A stretch of 64,000 bases of DNA, from contig CP141141.1 of NCBI GenBank assembly GCA_035235625.1, positions 42,059,719 through 42,123,718 of the forward strand. The letters run 5' to 3'. The position numbers were made by a program, and so were the translations under genes. This DNA comes from Saururus chinensis. Taxonomy: Eukaryota > Streptophyta > Magnoliopsida > Piperales > Saururaceae. Below the pieces are notes generated by a model. That model did not search any database. It was given only the letters and a program-made list of their open reading frames with translations, and was not told where the DNA came from. Positions 11,430 to 23,659 of this stretch are shown piece after piece (position 1 is the first letter of the stretch; each line of letters begins with the position of its first letter).

Positions 11430-12115
11430 AAAAATATTTACCAAATTACACCACTTTGGGAAATATTTCCCAAAGTGTGTTGTTCTTTTTTGCCATGCAG
11501 GTGCCAGCCATGCAACTGGCGCCTGTGTGGTTTTTTTTTTAAATTTTAAAGTCGTCATTCTAAAGGACGAAATAAGTACTCCCCCCTCCCCTCCCCTCCC
11601 CTTCCTCTCTCTCCTCTCTCATCTCTCTCTCTCATCTGTCTCTCTCTTCTCTCTCTCTCTTCACTCTCTCTCTCTTCTCTCCCTCTCCACTCTCTCTCTT
11701 CACTCTCCCTCTCCACTCTCTCTCTTCTCTCCTCTTTCTCTCTCTTCACTCTCTCCTCTCTTACTCTACTCTCTCTCTATTCATTCTCTTAAAGAGGAGA
11801 GAAAAATAGGAGAGAGAGAATGGAAAGAGGAGAGAGAGTGGAGAGAGTGAAGAGAGAGAGAGAGGAGAAAGAGTGAAGAGAGAGAGAGTGAAGAGAGAGA
11901 GAGAGAGTGAGGAGAGATAGAGGAGAGAGTACTCATTTCGTCATTTTGAATGATGAAATCAGTACACTTAGTCCTTTTAAAGGACGAAATCAAATTTTTT
12001 TTTAAAAGAAGTCACGCAGCGTTAGCCGCATGGTGCGCCTGTATGGCAAAAAGGAACACCACTTTAGGAAATATTTCCCAAAGTGGTCTAATTTGGTAAA
12101 TATTTTTTAGAAAAT
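11430..12115. repeat. Foldback insertion inside CACTA element 1 with a CT/GA stem
   Basis: The two ends are inverted copies: ACCACTTTGGGAAATATTTC near 11450 matches its complement near 12070-12090; GACGAAAT near 11563 pairs with ATTTCGTC near 11935. The middle is a CT tract (about 11581-11790) followed by a GA tract (about 11800-11930), which can fold onto each other. The whole 0.68-kb unit is one large imperfect hairpin. Open frames here are low-complexity artefacts. Confidence 0.7.
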
Positions 12116-12159
12116 TATAATTTAAATAATATTCCCTATAATGAAAAACATTTCTAATA

Positions 12160-12690
<531 letters not shown>

Positions 12691-12699
12691 AGAAAAAAA

Positions 12700-13110
12700 T
12701 TGAACTTTTAGCGACGTACATAATATAGTGTCGCTAATAATATATGTATTTGCGACGCTATTTCATATCTGTCGCCATTACATAGATTAGTCGCGACGCT
12801 TGTATGGACCGTCGCTAATATTATTTAAAAAAATTATAATCTATTAGCAACGCTCTATGTAGAGCGTCGTTAATAGTAAAGTAATTGTAACACAATTGAT
12901 TTAACGTTACGCATATTTTAACTGTTAGCGACGCTTATTGCAAATGTCGCTAATAACTCATTTTTTTAAAAAAAACTTAAAGTTTCTAGCGACGTTTATC
13001 GGTGATCGTCGCTAATAGTATACGTTTTTGCGACGCTATTCCCTAAATGTCGTGATTTACAATAGCATTAGCGACGCTCCTTATGAGCGTCGCTAATTTT
13101 TTTTTTAAAA
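12700..13110. repeat. Internal block of CACTA subterminal-type repeats
   Basis: Again TAGCGACG / CGTCGCTA copies, now in the middle of the element. This suggests either that a second related element end lies here or that the foldback and GA tract were inserted into a long left subterminal region. Confidence 0.75.
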
Positions 13111-13640
13111 ATCAAATACCCTCGGCGAAATTCCGCCCGCGCGGTGAAATTTCGCACCGGAGAAATTTCCCCGCGCGGTAAAATTTTGCGCGCGGGCAAA
13201 ATTTCGCCCGCGGCTTATATAACTACGCCCCCTCCCACCTTCTTCCCCCGTCACCTGCTCCTTCTGCACCCCCGCCCCAGTGCTGGCCCCCCCTCTCCCA
13301 GCCGGCTGCTCGCCGCCTCGCCGCCCGCCTCATGGCCTCCTCGCCGCCGCGCCGCCCCTCCCACCTGTTCCTGGCCCCCCGCCCCAGTGCTGGCCCCCTC
13401 CCCCAGCGGCCCCTGCTCCCCCAGCAGCCCCACCTCCCCAGCCGGCCCGGACCTGTTCCCCCAGTGGCCACCCCTCCTCCAGCTCCCCCGCCTCCCCCAG
13501 CTCCCCACCATCAGTTGTCCCCCCCACCCAGCGGCCCCCTCTCCCCCAGCCGCCCCTTGCCCCAAGCTGCCCCCTTGCTCCCCCAGTGTCCTCCCCTCCC
13601 CTCCCCAGTGCCCCCGCCCTCAATTGTCTAGTACCAGGTT
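13111..13640. other. GC-rich, Pro-codon-rich stretch in CACTA element 1
   Basis: Begins with repeated CGCGCGGTGAAATTT-like motifs, then a C-rich stretch that reads as Pro/Ser/Ala in several frames on both strands. No domain recognised. It may be a captured GC-rich 5' gene region or simple expansion; origin not assignable. Confidence 0.4.
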
Positions 13641-13740
13641 ATTTCGTATTTTTACATTGTGATCTTAACTTTGTTAGTTTTTAAACTGAAATAGGGTATT
13701 TGACATGCTTTTTATATACCTTTTTCCGATTGTTAACCAG

Positions 13741-14066
13741 CAATATATTCAGCCATACATCGAAAGCATAACACGTTTGGAATCACATCATGTTTTTGAA
13801 ACTGCGAAAGATGTAGGAGGTGGGCAGGTGATTGAGGCTTTTCTTTGCTCAGATGCTTCATCCAAACAGAAACGCAAGATAATTGCCAAGTATGCTACTG
13901 TAGCAAATTGTGATGCTTTTAGAGTTTTCCTAGCCACCATCTTTCTTCAACTTCTTCAAATTTTTTTTTATGAGTGTATGCTTCCTTAACAGGTTAAGAG
14001 GTCATTTTGGGGAGCTCTCATTGCATCCTTCAGGGTCGTTTGCAGTTGAAAAATGCTTTGCAGCCA
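13741..14066 (+). pseudogene. Captured fragment of a Pumilio-23/NOP9-like RNA-binding protein gene
   Basis: Two exons with intact splice borders. Exon 13741-13889 follows an acceptor AACCAG, encodes QYIQPYIES...HVFETAKDVGGGQVIEAFL...KQKRKIIA, and ends before GTATGC. Exon 13993-14066 follows AACAG and encodes LRGHFGELSLHPSGSFAVEKCF before GTAATA. Read across the 103-bp intron, the protein matches the Pumilio repeats of plant APUM23 (nucleolar, rRNA processing) as I recall that family. Only about 70 residues of a much longer protein are present. Retention of the intron shows DNA-level capture by the CACTA element. Confidence 0.75.
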
Positions 14067-14310
14067 GTAATATGTTCACGTGCAATATGTTTTTGGATTT
14101 CAGCAAGTGCTTATGCTAGATAACTTAAGGCATTGTCTTCTTCTATTTCTCTAATTTCCAGGTTTGACTGAGAAGATTGCTAAAGGAGGCATATTGAAGC
14201 ACACATTATTTAACATCCCATATGCTTAGTAAGTTTGATTGACTATAGTTTTTAACTATAATGATAGCAGTCATTAATTTACAGCTCAGTGCATACTTAA
14301 TCCATTTCAG

Positions 14311-15720
14311 GAACAAAGAACAAAAAGAATTTGATCAACAATTTGCAGGGAAAGGATCTTCCAAAAGGAGAAAATTGTTGGTAATTGTACTGATAACAAT
14401 TAGCCTCGCAGTGTGTCTTGTAAGCAGTGTTGTTTATTGCTTCTGGAGAAGAATTTACAAACTAGGTAATACTGCTACTGAAGCAGAGCAATGTGCCTTT
14501 TCAATTACCGTGGCACGGCCAAGTGATATTATGTTTTTATAAGTAGTTTTCTCATAATACTGCTCAATCCTTTTAATTAATTCAAATTCAGTATTTTTTC
14601 TATCTTGTAACCTTGAATTCATTTGTCTTTTCTCCACTGAATTTCTTCCCTTATGGTTTTCTACCAACCAGGACCAAAGGAGCAAGATAAGGCAATCCCA
14701 TTAGTCAATGCCAGTGACTGCCTCAATGATAATGCACTTTAAACTCAGGAGATGCAATTGCCGCCGAGGTGCCAATATTCCATTTCCACCGTATAGTCAC
14801 AGCAACAGACAATTTCAATGAAGCTAATAAGCTCGGAGAAGGAGGATTCGGTCCATTATACAGGGTAGCCCGTGTTTTTTTTTTCTGTACATAATTTGCC
14901 TTAAGTCGGAAAAAAAAAATTTAAGTAGTAAAGCTTATCGTCCATATGAATGGAAACTTATTGAATAATACAGGGAAAATTACTGGGTCAAGAGGTTGCT
15001 GTGAAACGACTATCCAAAAGCTCCGGACAAGGTCTACTTGAGTTGAGAAATGAAGTGGAACTCATTGGGAAACTCCAGCACAAAAATCTTGTGAGTCTTC
15101 TGGGTTGGTGCGTCCATGGAGAGGAGAAGATGCTCATCTATGAATATTTGCCTAACAAAAGTTTGGATAAATTTTGTTCTGCTTAAACTCGGAAGCTAAA
15201 TAGTGTCGTATCACCTTCATCAAACATTGTCATGTACACTAAAGCCGAATTGAAGAGTTTTGAAGGTGGTCTGTGAATTTGAATTGGCTAACAAGCCTAT
15301 GTCAGCAAGTTCCACAGAACTGTCTGCTCTTCAGCTGAGCGGCTCGGTGTACAAAATTGATATGGTAGAATTACCGTTAGCAATATCAGATCATGATTCC
15401 AACCACTATATGTTTCAAGTATTTGTCAGGTACAACTGAAAACTTTGTTTTATTAATTCAAAATTCTTTCTATTGATAATCAGATCCAATCCAGAAGGCA
15501 CTGCTAGACTGGAAGATGCATTACAACATTATTGAAGGAATTGCTCAAGGCCTTCTCTATCTACATAGATACTCAAGATTAAATTTAATCCACCGAGACG
15601 TGAAAGCAAGCAATATATTGTTAGATGGTGAAATGAACCCAAAAATTTCAGACTTTGGCATGGCAAGGATTTTTGGAGGCAAGCAAACAGAGGCTAATAC
15701 AAACAGAGTTGTTGCTCAAG
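14311..15720 (+). pseudogene. Captured multi-exon fragment of a receptor-like kinase gene (S-domain/CRK type)
   Basis: Exon 14311-14465 encodes a stalk and membrane segment (KRRKLLVIVLITISLAVCLV). Exon 14671-14863 carries a stop and a frame change, then [20 protein letters not shown]. Exon from 14974 encodes [32 protein letters not shown] and [14 protein letters not shown], then a stop at 15184. Exon from 15483 encodes [30 protein letters not shown] and [12 protein letters not shown], ending near 15720. The order matches the transmembrane-to-activation-loop part of S-domain or cysteine-rich receptor kinases. The ectodomain and the C-lobe after the DFG are missing. Introns are kept. Unknown sequence lies at 15190-15470. 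Confidence 0.85.
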
Positions 15721-15959
15721 ACTTATTTGAGTGTCATGAAACTGATCTCAGATGATTCTGATTTGTAGGATGAACATTCCTTAATATTAACATAGATATG
15801 TTTTAAATATGCCATTAATAGGAAATAACTCAACTTGTATTGTAAGTATAGATTTTTAATTGTATTTGAGATATGATTGTATGGATATAATTAAAAATGA
15901 AAAAAGAAATCTTTATTTCTATTTAGCATTTAATTATTTTTTTTTTAAATTTTTTGTTC

Positions 15960-16465
15960 ATTAGCGACGCTCCACAACTGTCGCTAATAAAACTATTAGC
16001 GACCCTATAAAAGCGTCGCTATTGCTCTATCATTTAATAGCGACGCTATACAACTGTCGCTACAAATACTATTTGCGACGCTTTTCAAGTGTCGCTATTG
16101 TTCTATTTTCCTTTTATTCAATAGCGACGTTCCTCAACTGTCGCTAAAACCTAATATTCGCGACGTTTTTATTACGCGTCACTATTGTAAATATTTATAA
16201 AAAAATTAATTAAACGTCGCTAATACAAATATTATTTGCGGCGGTAATTCAAACCGTTGCTAATAATATTATTTGCGATGGTTTATAGAAGCGTCGCTAA
16301 AGGTACTATTAGCGACAGTTTACATAAGCGTTGCTAAAGGTACTATTAGCGACGGTTTGTTTTTTTTGTCATTAGTAAGTATTAGTGACTGAATTATTTG
16401 CGACGGTAAATAAGCGTCGCAAATAATCTTTAGCGACGCTTTAGAGCGTCGCTAATACTCCATTT
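15960..16465. repeat. Right subterminal repeat array of CACTA element 1
   Basis: About fifteen TAGCGACGCT / AGCGTCGCTA copies, mixed orientation, ending 10-20 bp before the terminal inverted repeat. Confidence 0.85.
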
Positions 16466-16499
16466 TCTTGTAGTCGTGGGGCAACAAATATTTTTCTAT

Positions 16500-17650
16500 G
16501 ATATGAGTGTGTCATACGCCTTAATAGGCAGTATCTAACCAATACTTCCTAATTTGCATGTCAAATAATTACCATTTAAATCCGATTATCAAAATCATTT
16601 TATATATTAACAAAATAATAAATCAATATTCAAAAGTTTGTATTATGACAAAATCCCATTAAGAGGCGTAACAAGATGGTTTTATTATGACATCATTACG
16701 TCCCCTAATAGTACCAATTTTGAAATAAACTTTTATTATGATATGAAAGAATTACGAACATATGGCATAATCGTAGTATGGAATTAGAAGTTAAGATCAC
16801 CTACTTTTACACCTTAGAGATTTTTTGGGAGGATCAACGAAGGGAGTCTCCCTTTTCTATAATAATTTTATCTTTTCAAGGCCCGGAGGTGACATAGAGA
16901 GTCTCCTCTCTCATCGGGACTTTCTTTCTTCTGGGCTTGGAGGTAGTAGGTAGAGTCCCCCCTCTTCATGAGACTTTCTTTCTTTGAAGCTTAGAGGTGT
17001 CAACAAAACCTCTCTTCACCTGAGACTTTTTTCTCTTTATAGCCCGGAGGTGACGATAAGAGTCTTCCCTTGCCTCAAGATGTTCTATTCTCTATGTTGA
17101 ATATTTCTAAAAATTGACCATCCCATAGCAAAGAGCACCATCGATTTAGTTAGGTTCGCTTTTTAGACGATTTTAAAACTATTCCGAAACGGAGAAAAGA
17201 AGTTTGCAAACATGGGACATAATTCAAATTAATGAAGACATTGGGTGTGAAAGGATGAGAAAATTTAAACCTCTCCTCCTTTTATACGAGAAGGGCATGT
17301 GATGGATGCATCCCAAGTAGCATGCATCCGTGTGCCTCTCATTAGTGCGCGTTGCGTAGCATGATTGGTGTTAGCTAATGATGCTAGAATAAAACAAATC
17401 TAATTTCAAAACTTCAAAAGACTATAACTTATTAACCTGAACTTGGATTTGCACGTTCTTAGTACTAATGGACTTATATCGATGAGCCCTATAAAACAAA
17501 ACCCTACAAAGGTATATTATCTTGTAATTTTAAAGTGAAGCCCACCCATGATAAGCTCCTTGAGGTTGTAGCCTATGATCCTGCCGTCCAATTTACATGT
17601 TATTGGGCTCGATACACTAGTCTCTCATAATCCTATCAAAGACCTAAAAG
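16500..17650. mobile_element. LTR-like relic with internal short repeats
   Basis: Around 16810-17060 there are four or five imperfect copies of a roughly 60-bp unit containing CCCGGAGGTGAC and a GAGACTTTC-like end. The same arrangement, followed by a related CGATTTAG...CTTTT stretch, occurs at about 50090-50720. The pair is best read as fossil LTRs of one LTR-retrotransposon family. Ends here are not resolved; decayed. Confidence 0.4.
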
Positions 17651-17699
17651 TTTCTTTAAAAATATAAGGCTTAAAATGATTTAATTAAATTCGATTTAT

Positions 17700-18089
17700 A
17701 AAGTTACTTGGCCCAAAAACCTTCTTTTTGTTTGGCTTCTTATTTTGGCAATTCATTCAACAACATGCTTGTAAATTTTCTCGTCACTTGTTCTTCTGGT
17801 CTTTTAAGGGTATATGAACATAGCATTCAAGGGTATATGAACATAGCATTCTCTACATCTGAGGATTTTATTTCCAATGAAGCATTACGAGTTGAGGAGA
17901 CTCATGTATTTTGCTACTACGTGTTTCATTCTCTCCATTTTTTGTGTTCAAATGAAAATCTCTTTAGGACATTGCTTTTATCTCCTTTTAATTTCTGCAT
18001 ACAAATAATCAATAGAGAAGGTGTCAAACAACATAAATCTGAACCATTCGCTATTATATATATTATTATCTACGGTGCAATTGTGGTAT
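17700..18089. other. Spacer with no recognised gene
   Basis: A 127-codon open frame from 17708 shows no recognisable domain and contains a 26-bp tandem repeat (around 17808-17850). From about 17990 the sequence joins block D2. Probably non-coding. Confidence 0.4.
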
Positions 18090-18265
18090 AATCTGATAAT
18101 GAATTTTGTTTTTACATCAACCGGATGGCATTCACACTTCCAGCTTCTTATAACTGTCTGATAATTCCATGCATAAATATCACCAAAAGCTATTTCATAA
18201 ATTCTAAACTAACTAATTGAAGTACGCCATTTACATCTGCTGTTTGCACTCACGGCGGAAGAAGC

Positions 18266-18583
18266 TCAAGAGGCTTGGTCTTGCAGGCTCAGCTCGTTAT
18301 TGGCAGTGGCGATGAAGGGGACGCTGAGTGCAGTCGGCGGGGACGCAGCGGGAAGTCGGTGGTGACTCGCGAAGTTCTGGGAGGCGACTAGAGGGCACCT
18401 CCCGCGATCCCCGTTGGGGGTGTTGTAGCATTGTGGGCGAGGTGGCGTTGGCCCTCTCTGTAGTGACTGAAACTGGCAGCCGAGCGACCTCGCTGCCAAA
18501 ACAGCCGCTGGTGCCGGTGCCATGATCACAAGGAACAAGAGAAACATAACCAGAACCATATTGTTACTGCCGCGGAGGGCCAT
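18266..18583 (-). CDS. Small secreted cysteine-pair peptide precursor A2 (CTNIP/SCREW-like)
   Basis: 105 residues, single exon, ATG at 18583-18581. The hydrophobic signal peptide ends near AAVLAA. The mature part has LGC (Cys36), QSLQRGPTPPRPQC and the pair Cys52/Cys63 (CYNTPNGDRGRC), then the SLQDQAS C terminus. It differs from A3 at only five positions (such as H/Q in the tail) and from A1 mainly by one extra residue in the signal peptide and GGGGS to GDRGR in the Cys loop. The open frame, signal peptide and cysteines all survive, so it is probably a functional gene. An in-frame upstream extension is not preferred because it would precede the signal peptide. Confidence 0.7.
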   Translation of the reverse strand: MALRGSNNMVLVMFLLFLVIMAPAPAAVLAARSLGCQFQSLQRGPTPPRPQCYNTPNGDRGRCPLVASQNFASHHRLPAASPPTALSVPFIATANNELSLQDQAS

Positions 18584-18723
18584 TTTGTATCTTCGCAAGA
18601 TAGCTAGTGTGGTTGACAAGAAGCTGAAACACGATGATATATAGACTTTGCTGTGCCTATGCGATCAAGAGACTAGTTGGTTCACTTTGTGATGTGAGGA
18701 GGGAAAAGGGAAGGCGTTGTTCC

Positions 18724-18820
18724 TTAAATATACTCCTGTGTTGTATGGGTGGGGTCGTGGGGGTTTCCTTTGGATGGGGGTGGTTTGTCATGACTCATGC
18801 AGCGCCTACGCGTTGGGATT
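18724..18820 (-). promoter_or_regulatory. Promoter of peptide gene A2
   Basis: On the minus strand TATATTTAA lies at 18732-18724. Upstream (about 18795-18820) is the conserved ACGCGTAGGCGCTGCATGAG block, followed by TCATGAC. It shares the CGCG-box/TGAGTCA arrangement with A1 and A3. Confidence 0.5.
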
Positions 18821-19261
18821 GTGCTTTGACTGTGACCATCTATATCCCCTTTGAACTGGTCAGCACTCGAAAATTCGTTGTTCAGAACCTTCAGGCCTTC
18901 CTCGATGGTCCTGTATTTTGAATGTCGTGGGTCTTGTCCTGAGCGCCCGAACGACTCAAATTAACTGGTGTGGTTGCTCAGCAATTTTTGTCATGCACGT
19001 CTTGAGAAAACATGTGCAGCTGGAAGTGAATTGTGGAGATGAAGACCGTATGCATTTATGCCGTGGATAGTCGGGGTGGGGATGGGCCAGGCCTGAAACC
19101 CTTTTCTCACTACATCTAAACCACAAAAAATGGCAAGGGTCTCGTTGCAGAGAAAACCTTCTTAAAGTTGCAGCTCATTATAGTTATGGGAAGTAGGCCG
19201 TCAAACCATAATCTGGTGGCCTATCTGCATCTCTAGCTAGCCTTTCTCTTTGTAGGAAGTA

Positions 19262-19470
19262 TATTTTATGTTCCTCACTATGAGCTTAGTGTAAGCCATT
19301 TCTATGAACCCTTGATATTTAAAATTGATGGTATATGTGTTAACACATATTAGTGCTAGCAATACTGATACTAATATGCATTAATATATGTGCCATCGAT
19401 GTGCAGCTTACTATAGACTCATTGTGATCGAGCGGAGAACGTTAAGAAAAACACCTCCATCGTTGTATTA
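19262..19470. mobile_element. Dispersed MITE-like repeat with palindromic core, copy 2
   Basis: Contains TGTGTTAACACATATTAGTG and its near complement CATTAATATATGTGCCATCG, plus the flank GAGCTTAGTGTAAGCCA. Same family as 6525-6730 but at a different position in the duplicated block, so an independent insertion. Confidence 0.5.
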
Positions 19471-20791
19471 GTGACAATTGTTTTTAACATAATTAGTCAA
19501 TGGTAAAAAGGCCTCCTAGGATGTAGGGACCAAGATGGCGAGGCACTGAATTTGGCCCATTTTTAGGTGTAAACCCCCTACGGACTTGCGATTATTTATT
19601 TATTAGGAGATTTAGAGAAACTTTCTAGTCATTACAAATATACAAATTGCGATGAGCAGGTCTCCCTTTTCAAGATAGGCCCCAAAGTCATAAGATTACT
19701 ACCATATGATCTCCTAACTATCCCCTTGTCCACCCCCATTCATTTTGGGGCCCTCATAATTAGTAACTAATTACTTAAAATTCACCCTCTAAATAAATTC
19801 TTTGGTCGTCTTGAAATCTGAATGCCATCAACATTTGAAGTGCAATCGAGGCTTGTATCAAAAGGTTAATTGTGTCCATAATGAATGGAATTTTGACGTG
19901 CAACCCTCAGTTATGTGGTCGCGCGGTTTGTTCACATGTATACATTGGTCGATTTTCATAAGAACCACAATTTGTTTGGACAGAGTTACAAGGATAACGT
20001 CTTTCATTACTTACTTGTAACCTTTTCAGGTGGACCATTTATCAGTTGAATAAATTCCCAGCTCATTCGAAGTTGGAGCATTCAATTCTCTTGTCTTTAA
20101 AGGATGACTTTCTATCTGCTAGCTAATCCTGAGAAGATAACTCTCACTCTGGTTCTTCTTATCTCACGGAGATCATAGCTCGTGCATTGACATCCGTTTC
20201 TCTCAGTTTTTCTTCGACTCAGTTCTAGGAGCCAAGCTAGCAAAACTGAATTTCTTTCAGTTCGGCCCTATGGATACAAACAAGCTACAACTGCCAGCTA
20301 AGGCAATTCAAATTTCTTAGAATGATAAACCCAGTTCCCACATATTACGTGTTTGGTACGTGATTAGGAGTGGGAACCATTAGATCATGTCGAACCCGCA
20401 ACAAAATGATGGCCCCCACCTTTGAGCACGTACAAAACAAACATTTTAGGACATCGGGTTTTACTTTTTATTCATTTAATCAATCAATTATCAATGGTCG
20501 ACATATAATTAAAGTTTAAGATGCTTTATTTTCAGAATGCAAGGTTCTCTTTGTGAAGGATTTAGAAGGACAAGTAGAACTATCGATAAAAAAATAAAAA
20601 AAGAAAGAAAGACAGGTAGAAGAGTACCGGAAGTCAGAGTTTTCTTTCAAAAGTGAGTGTGGATCACCTCGTCTTTTTGGCTGAAACAAATATGGAATAT
20701 GCACGATTATGTCATATTCTTATCCAATCTATTTTAATTTCATCTCTATCTTCCACGCATATGACTTAAGTCATAAGCTATATCCTATATA

Positions 20792-20880
20792 CTCCCTATG
20801 TCTCAGGTTAATAGATCCATTTGGTTTTTCAAAATGAAAATTTTGAAAAGTCAAGAGTTACTAATGTGAGAGGGAGGGAG
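20792..20880. mobile_element. Stowaway-like MITE
   Basis: Starts CTCCCTATGTCTC after TA and ends GAGAGGGAGGGA next to TATAA. About 90 bp with pairing AT-rich arms. A solo LTR has inserted directly at its right edge. Confidence 0.7.
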
Positions 20881-20885
20881 TATAA

Positions 20886-21681
20886 TATTGGGTGGCGCAG
20901 CGGAAGCTTCGTGGTGCGCCCAGCCTTGTGGATGTACAAAAATATCACCTTTGTGTCTCTCTCAATCAAATTACATACATATACATATAAATACAAATAA
21001 GTAGTAATAAATTCAAATTACTTTGAATTAATATAAATTAAAGTATAGATAAAATACTACTGGCCTTCAGGGGCTGAGCCCCAAGGACGTGCCCAAACAC
21101 CCAGAAGAATACACAACCTTTTATATATATCAAATAGAAACGGGGAAATTAGAATTACCTCTTTAATTGATAAATCTCTTTTCTTCATATCAAGAAAAAC
21201 CCCTTTATTCCTTAGCCAAATTATTGGGATAATTTGGCTTGAATGAGGCTAATTACCAATTATTAAAGAGAATAAGAGAGCAAAAGCTTTGTCACAATTT
21301 TCCACCAATGAGTAGTCTTCTTTGTTTGCCACTCAATCAAAGAGAAGAGGAAAAATCCGCCTTTGCTCTAGTTGGGTTGAATGTGAAAAGAGAAAAGAGA
21401 ATTCCCTAGTTCTTCCTTTTGGGAGAGAAGAAACAAGCCCAAAAAACTGCTTTTTGTATTTCGTCTGGGAGAGAAAAAGAAGCCGAGAGCGCTTTTTCTG
21501 TCTTGTGTCGTATTTTTAAAATGAGCAAACGGTTTCCATCTTATAACTGCCTCACGACTATATCCTTGTCAAGATAGGACTTGGTCAATCCTATCTTGAC
21601 AATGCCTCTCCATATACGTTTCTCTCAATCGGGACTCTTTTCCAGGTTTCGATTTACGTGGGTACAAACCCAGACCCAACA
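20886..21681. mobile_element. Solo LTR, 796 bp
   Basis: The ends TATTGGGT and ACCCAACA form the short inverted repeat usual for LTRs (first TG altered). It is flanked by a perfect 5-bp target duplication TATAA (20881-20885 and 21682-21686). Absent from the matching place in block D1. No internal domain or second LTR, so a solo LTR fossil; family not assigned. Confidence 0.75.
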
Positions 21682-21831
21682 TATAATGTAGTAATTAAGA
21701 AATTGAACCTAAACCTACTACTTGTATTGTCCACAAATAAATATAAGCAAAATATGTTACTTATAAAAAATCTGAAGCAGCTTTGTCCCTCCACGAAGAA
21801 TTGGCCACTGAAGTGAATATTAGTTGATCGT

Positions 21832-22794
21832 ACTTCTCTTAGAAGTTACTACAAAAAAAAAAAGATATAATTCGTTGCACTAGTTTACATTGTCCTTCAA
21901 GTAACATGCATATTTGTTCAACCAATTAATTGTTGCTAGAATAGTTAGGAAACTGGACTGCTCGAAATAGGAGAAAGATCGAGTCCAAAAAATGATTATC
22001 CACCTGAAAAAAACATATATAGTCAATTCTGAGGTACTATATGTTTTCTAATTAAACTTTCTACAAAGTAAAAAATAATAATTTCTATAATTGTAGTCAG
22101 TATTGCAAAAAAATCAGGTCTTTTGTTTCTTCTTACCAGAGGTGAAACTAAGGGCAATGTATCAATTTTGTGCCATAAAGAGGCACTTTATAGGCATAGT
22201 TCGCCATCTCAGATTTCAGTTTTTTTTTTTTTATGAGCCAAAGATATGAGATCTCAAAGAGAACTTGGTGAAATCTCTAAGAGATTATGTAAAATAATCT
22301 TGATCACCTAGGTAATCAAAACAAGTTTGTCCACATATATATTAAACAATCTAAGTACATATTATCATTTACAACAAACATACATATTAATATAAAAAAT
22401 CCAACTTCTAACTACTTTAGGACTAACCAATAAAAATTAAAGAAAATAAACTACAAAATTTCTAAATGAATAAGGTAACATGGAATAACGACTCCTAAGA
22501 AAGCAAAAAAACTAAATTTTTTTTTTCTAAAATTAAATCCTTATCCAAAGCGGAATTGAAAGTCGTCCCTCGATGTAGTGATCAATCTATGTAAAGGCCA
22601 AACAATTGCTTTAGTTCTCGGCCTAATTTACACATGGTTGTTCAATGTGCCGATTGATTGTTGTAATAGCCAGATGGATCGCATGATTGTTCGATTGCCT
22701 GTAACTACCGATTGATCGCTCAAAAGATAAATGTACATTTTCTTTTTACAATCCCATTGTCCCATATAATTTAAACTAGCTGATTTACATCGAT
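21832..22794. other. Spacer between block D2 and block I
   Basis: AT-rich; no gene, no repeat with recognisable ends. It contains short A/T homopolymers and phrases repeating CCGATTGAT (about 22650-22720) as a weak local duplication. Confidence 0.4.
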
Positions 22795-22865
22795 CACTTG
22801 CATTTAGTCACACTATTGCATGTATTATATGTGTTGTTTAGCTTGTAAAGATTATATAGAGCCCC

Positions 22866-23032
22866 GTTTATATGAGTCTGAGCTCATATATGCCTACATG
22901 AGCCCGGGCTCTATGGGCCGTCGGATTTACATCCGGCGGCCCATAATACTCATGGGATTTACCGGATGTAAATCCAACGGCCCATAGAGCCCGGGCTCAC
23001 GTAGGCATATATGAGCCCGTGCTCATATAAAC
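22866..23032. mobile_element. Hairpin MITE, copy 1 (GAGCCCGGGCTC family)
   Basis: A 167-bp near-perfect palindrome: GTTTATATGAG at the left and CTCATATAAAC at the right, with arms of about 72 bp that include GAGCCCGGGCTCTATGGGCC on both sides. Adjacent to a (TA)n run. Absent from the paralogous site near 55910, so a real insertion. Superfamily unknown. Confidence 0.75.
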
Positions 23033-23035
23033 TTT

Positions 23036-23039
<4 letters not shown>

Positions 23040-23075
<36 letters not shown>
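23040..23075. repeat. (TA)n microsatellite next to hairpin MITE copy 1
   Basis: About 18 TA units followed by three ATTC units. Copy 2 of the same MITE also abuts a (TA)n run. Confidence 0.9.
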
Positions 23076-23078
<3 letters not shown>

Positions 23079-23427
23079 TTCATTCATTCCCGTCTAGAAT
23101 CAACAACCTGTAAATATTCTAAGAAGAATTTCACTAATTTATTCCATTCGTCAAGAATGGGATTGGACATTGGTAAAATGGATGATCGTGGATTACATGT
23201 AGTTTCAAAGCATTTCATCTCTATAACACAATACTTTTACAGTCGCAAAACTTCATGAGGACAAAAACTTTTCACTTTGTCGTGCACTATGTACCATGCG
23301 ATCTTTTCTTGAATTGCATATATGTTCAATGAATTCAGCTTTATGTAAACCTAAGTACACACCTTTCTCTGTTTCATGGTTGAACAAATATAAGGCTTTC
23401 AAATCACATGAAGGCATAAAAATAGTA

Positions 23428-23531
23428 CTCCCTCTATTCTATATTAATAGCTCAACTTAATTTTTTAAAATGAATTAATTTTAATTTATTTTAAAAAATC
23501 AAATGGAGTTATTAATATAAGAGGGAGGGAG
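23428..23531. mobile_element. Stowaway MITE
   Basis: CTCCCTCTATTCTATATTAAT at the left, ATTAATATAAGAGGGAGGGAG at the right, TA on both sides. Block II holds a longer variant at the same place (58110-58307). Confidence 0.8.
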
Positions 23532-23659
23532 TACTAGTTAAAATCATATTAACATAAAAAAATCTACCAACTTATATCATTTTGATCTCTAATAAGTGGC
23601 GAGAAATGCGCACCTTTTTTGTCCAGCTTTTGACATTAAGTTCCCCTCCAATATGATTT

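Larger units (their letters stand above)
18080..21830 (-). repeat. Segmental duplication block D2 (A-peptide unit, inverted copy)
   Basis: Reverse complement of block D1, and in part of D3. Matching points: 18090-18260 with 32630-32770; gene A2 with A1 and A3; 19560-19720 with 31440-31600; 20300-20440 with 30740-30870 and 6235-6295; 20520-20790 with 6000-6230; and, past the solo LTR, 21700-21830 with 5820-5920. The solo LTR (20886-21681) and several MITEs are private insertions. Confidence 0.75.

Noticed and set aside
13144-13684. Several overlapping Pro/Ala-rich frames on both strands
   Set aside because: C-rich sequence gives frames in every phase; no domain, no start context, located inside a CACTA element.
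18634-18921. 95-codon open frame, with a counterpart of 114 codons at 31898-32242
   Set aside because: Opposite-strand shadow of the conserved A2/A3 upstream region and promoter; absent in A1 and without domain.
22640-22740. Possible tRNA-like or small RNA gene around the CCGATTGAT repeats
   Set aside because: No cloverleaf arms, no box A or box B consensus; only a weak local repeat.
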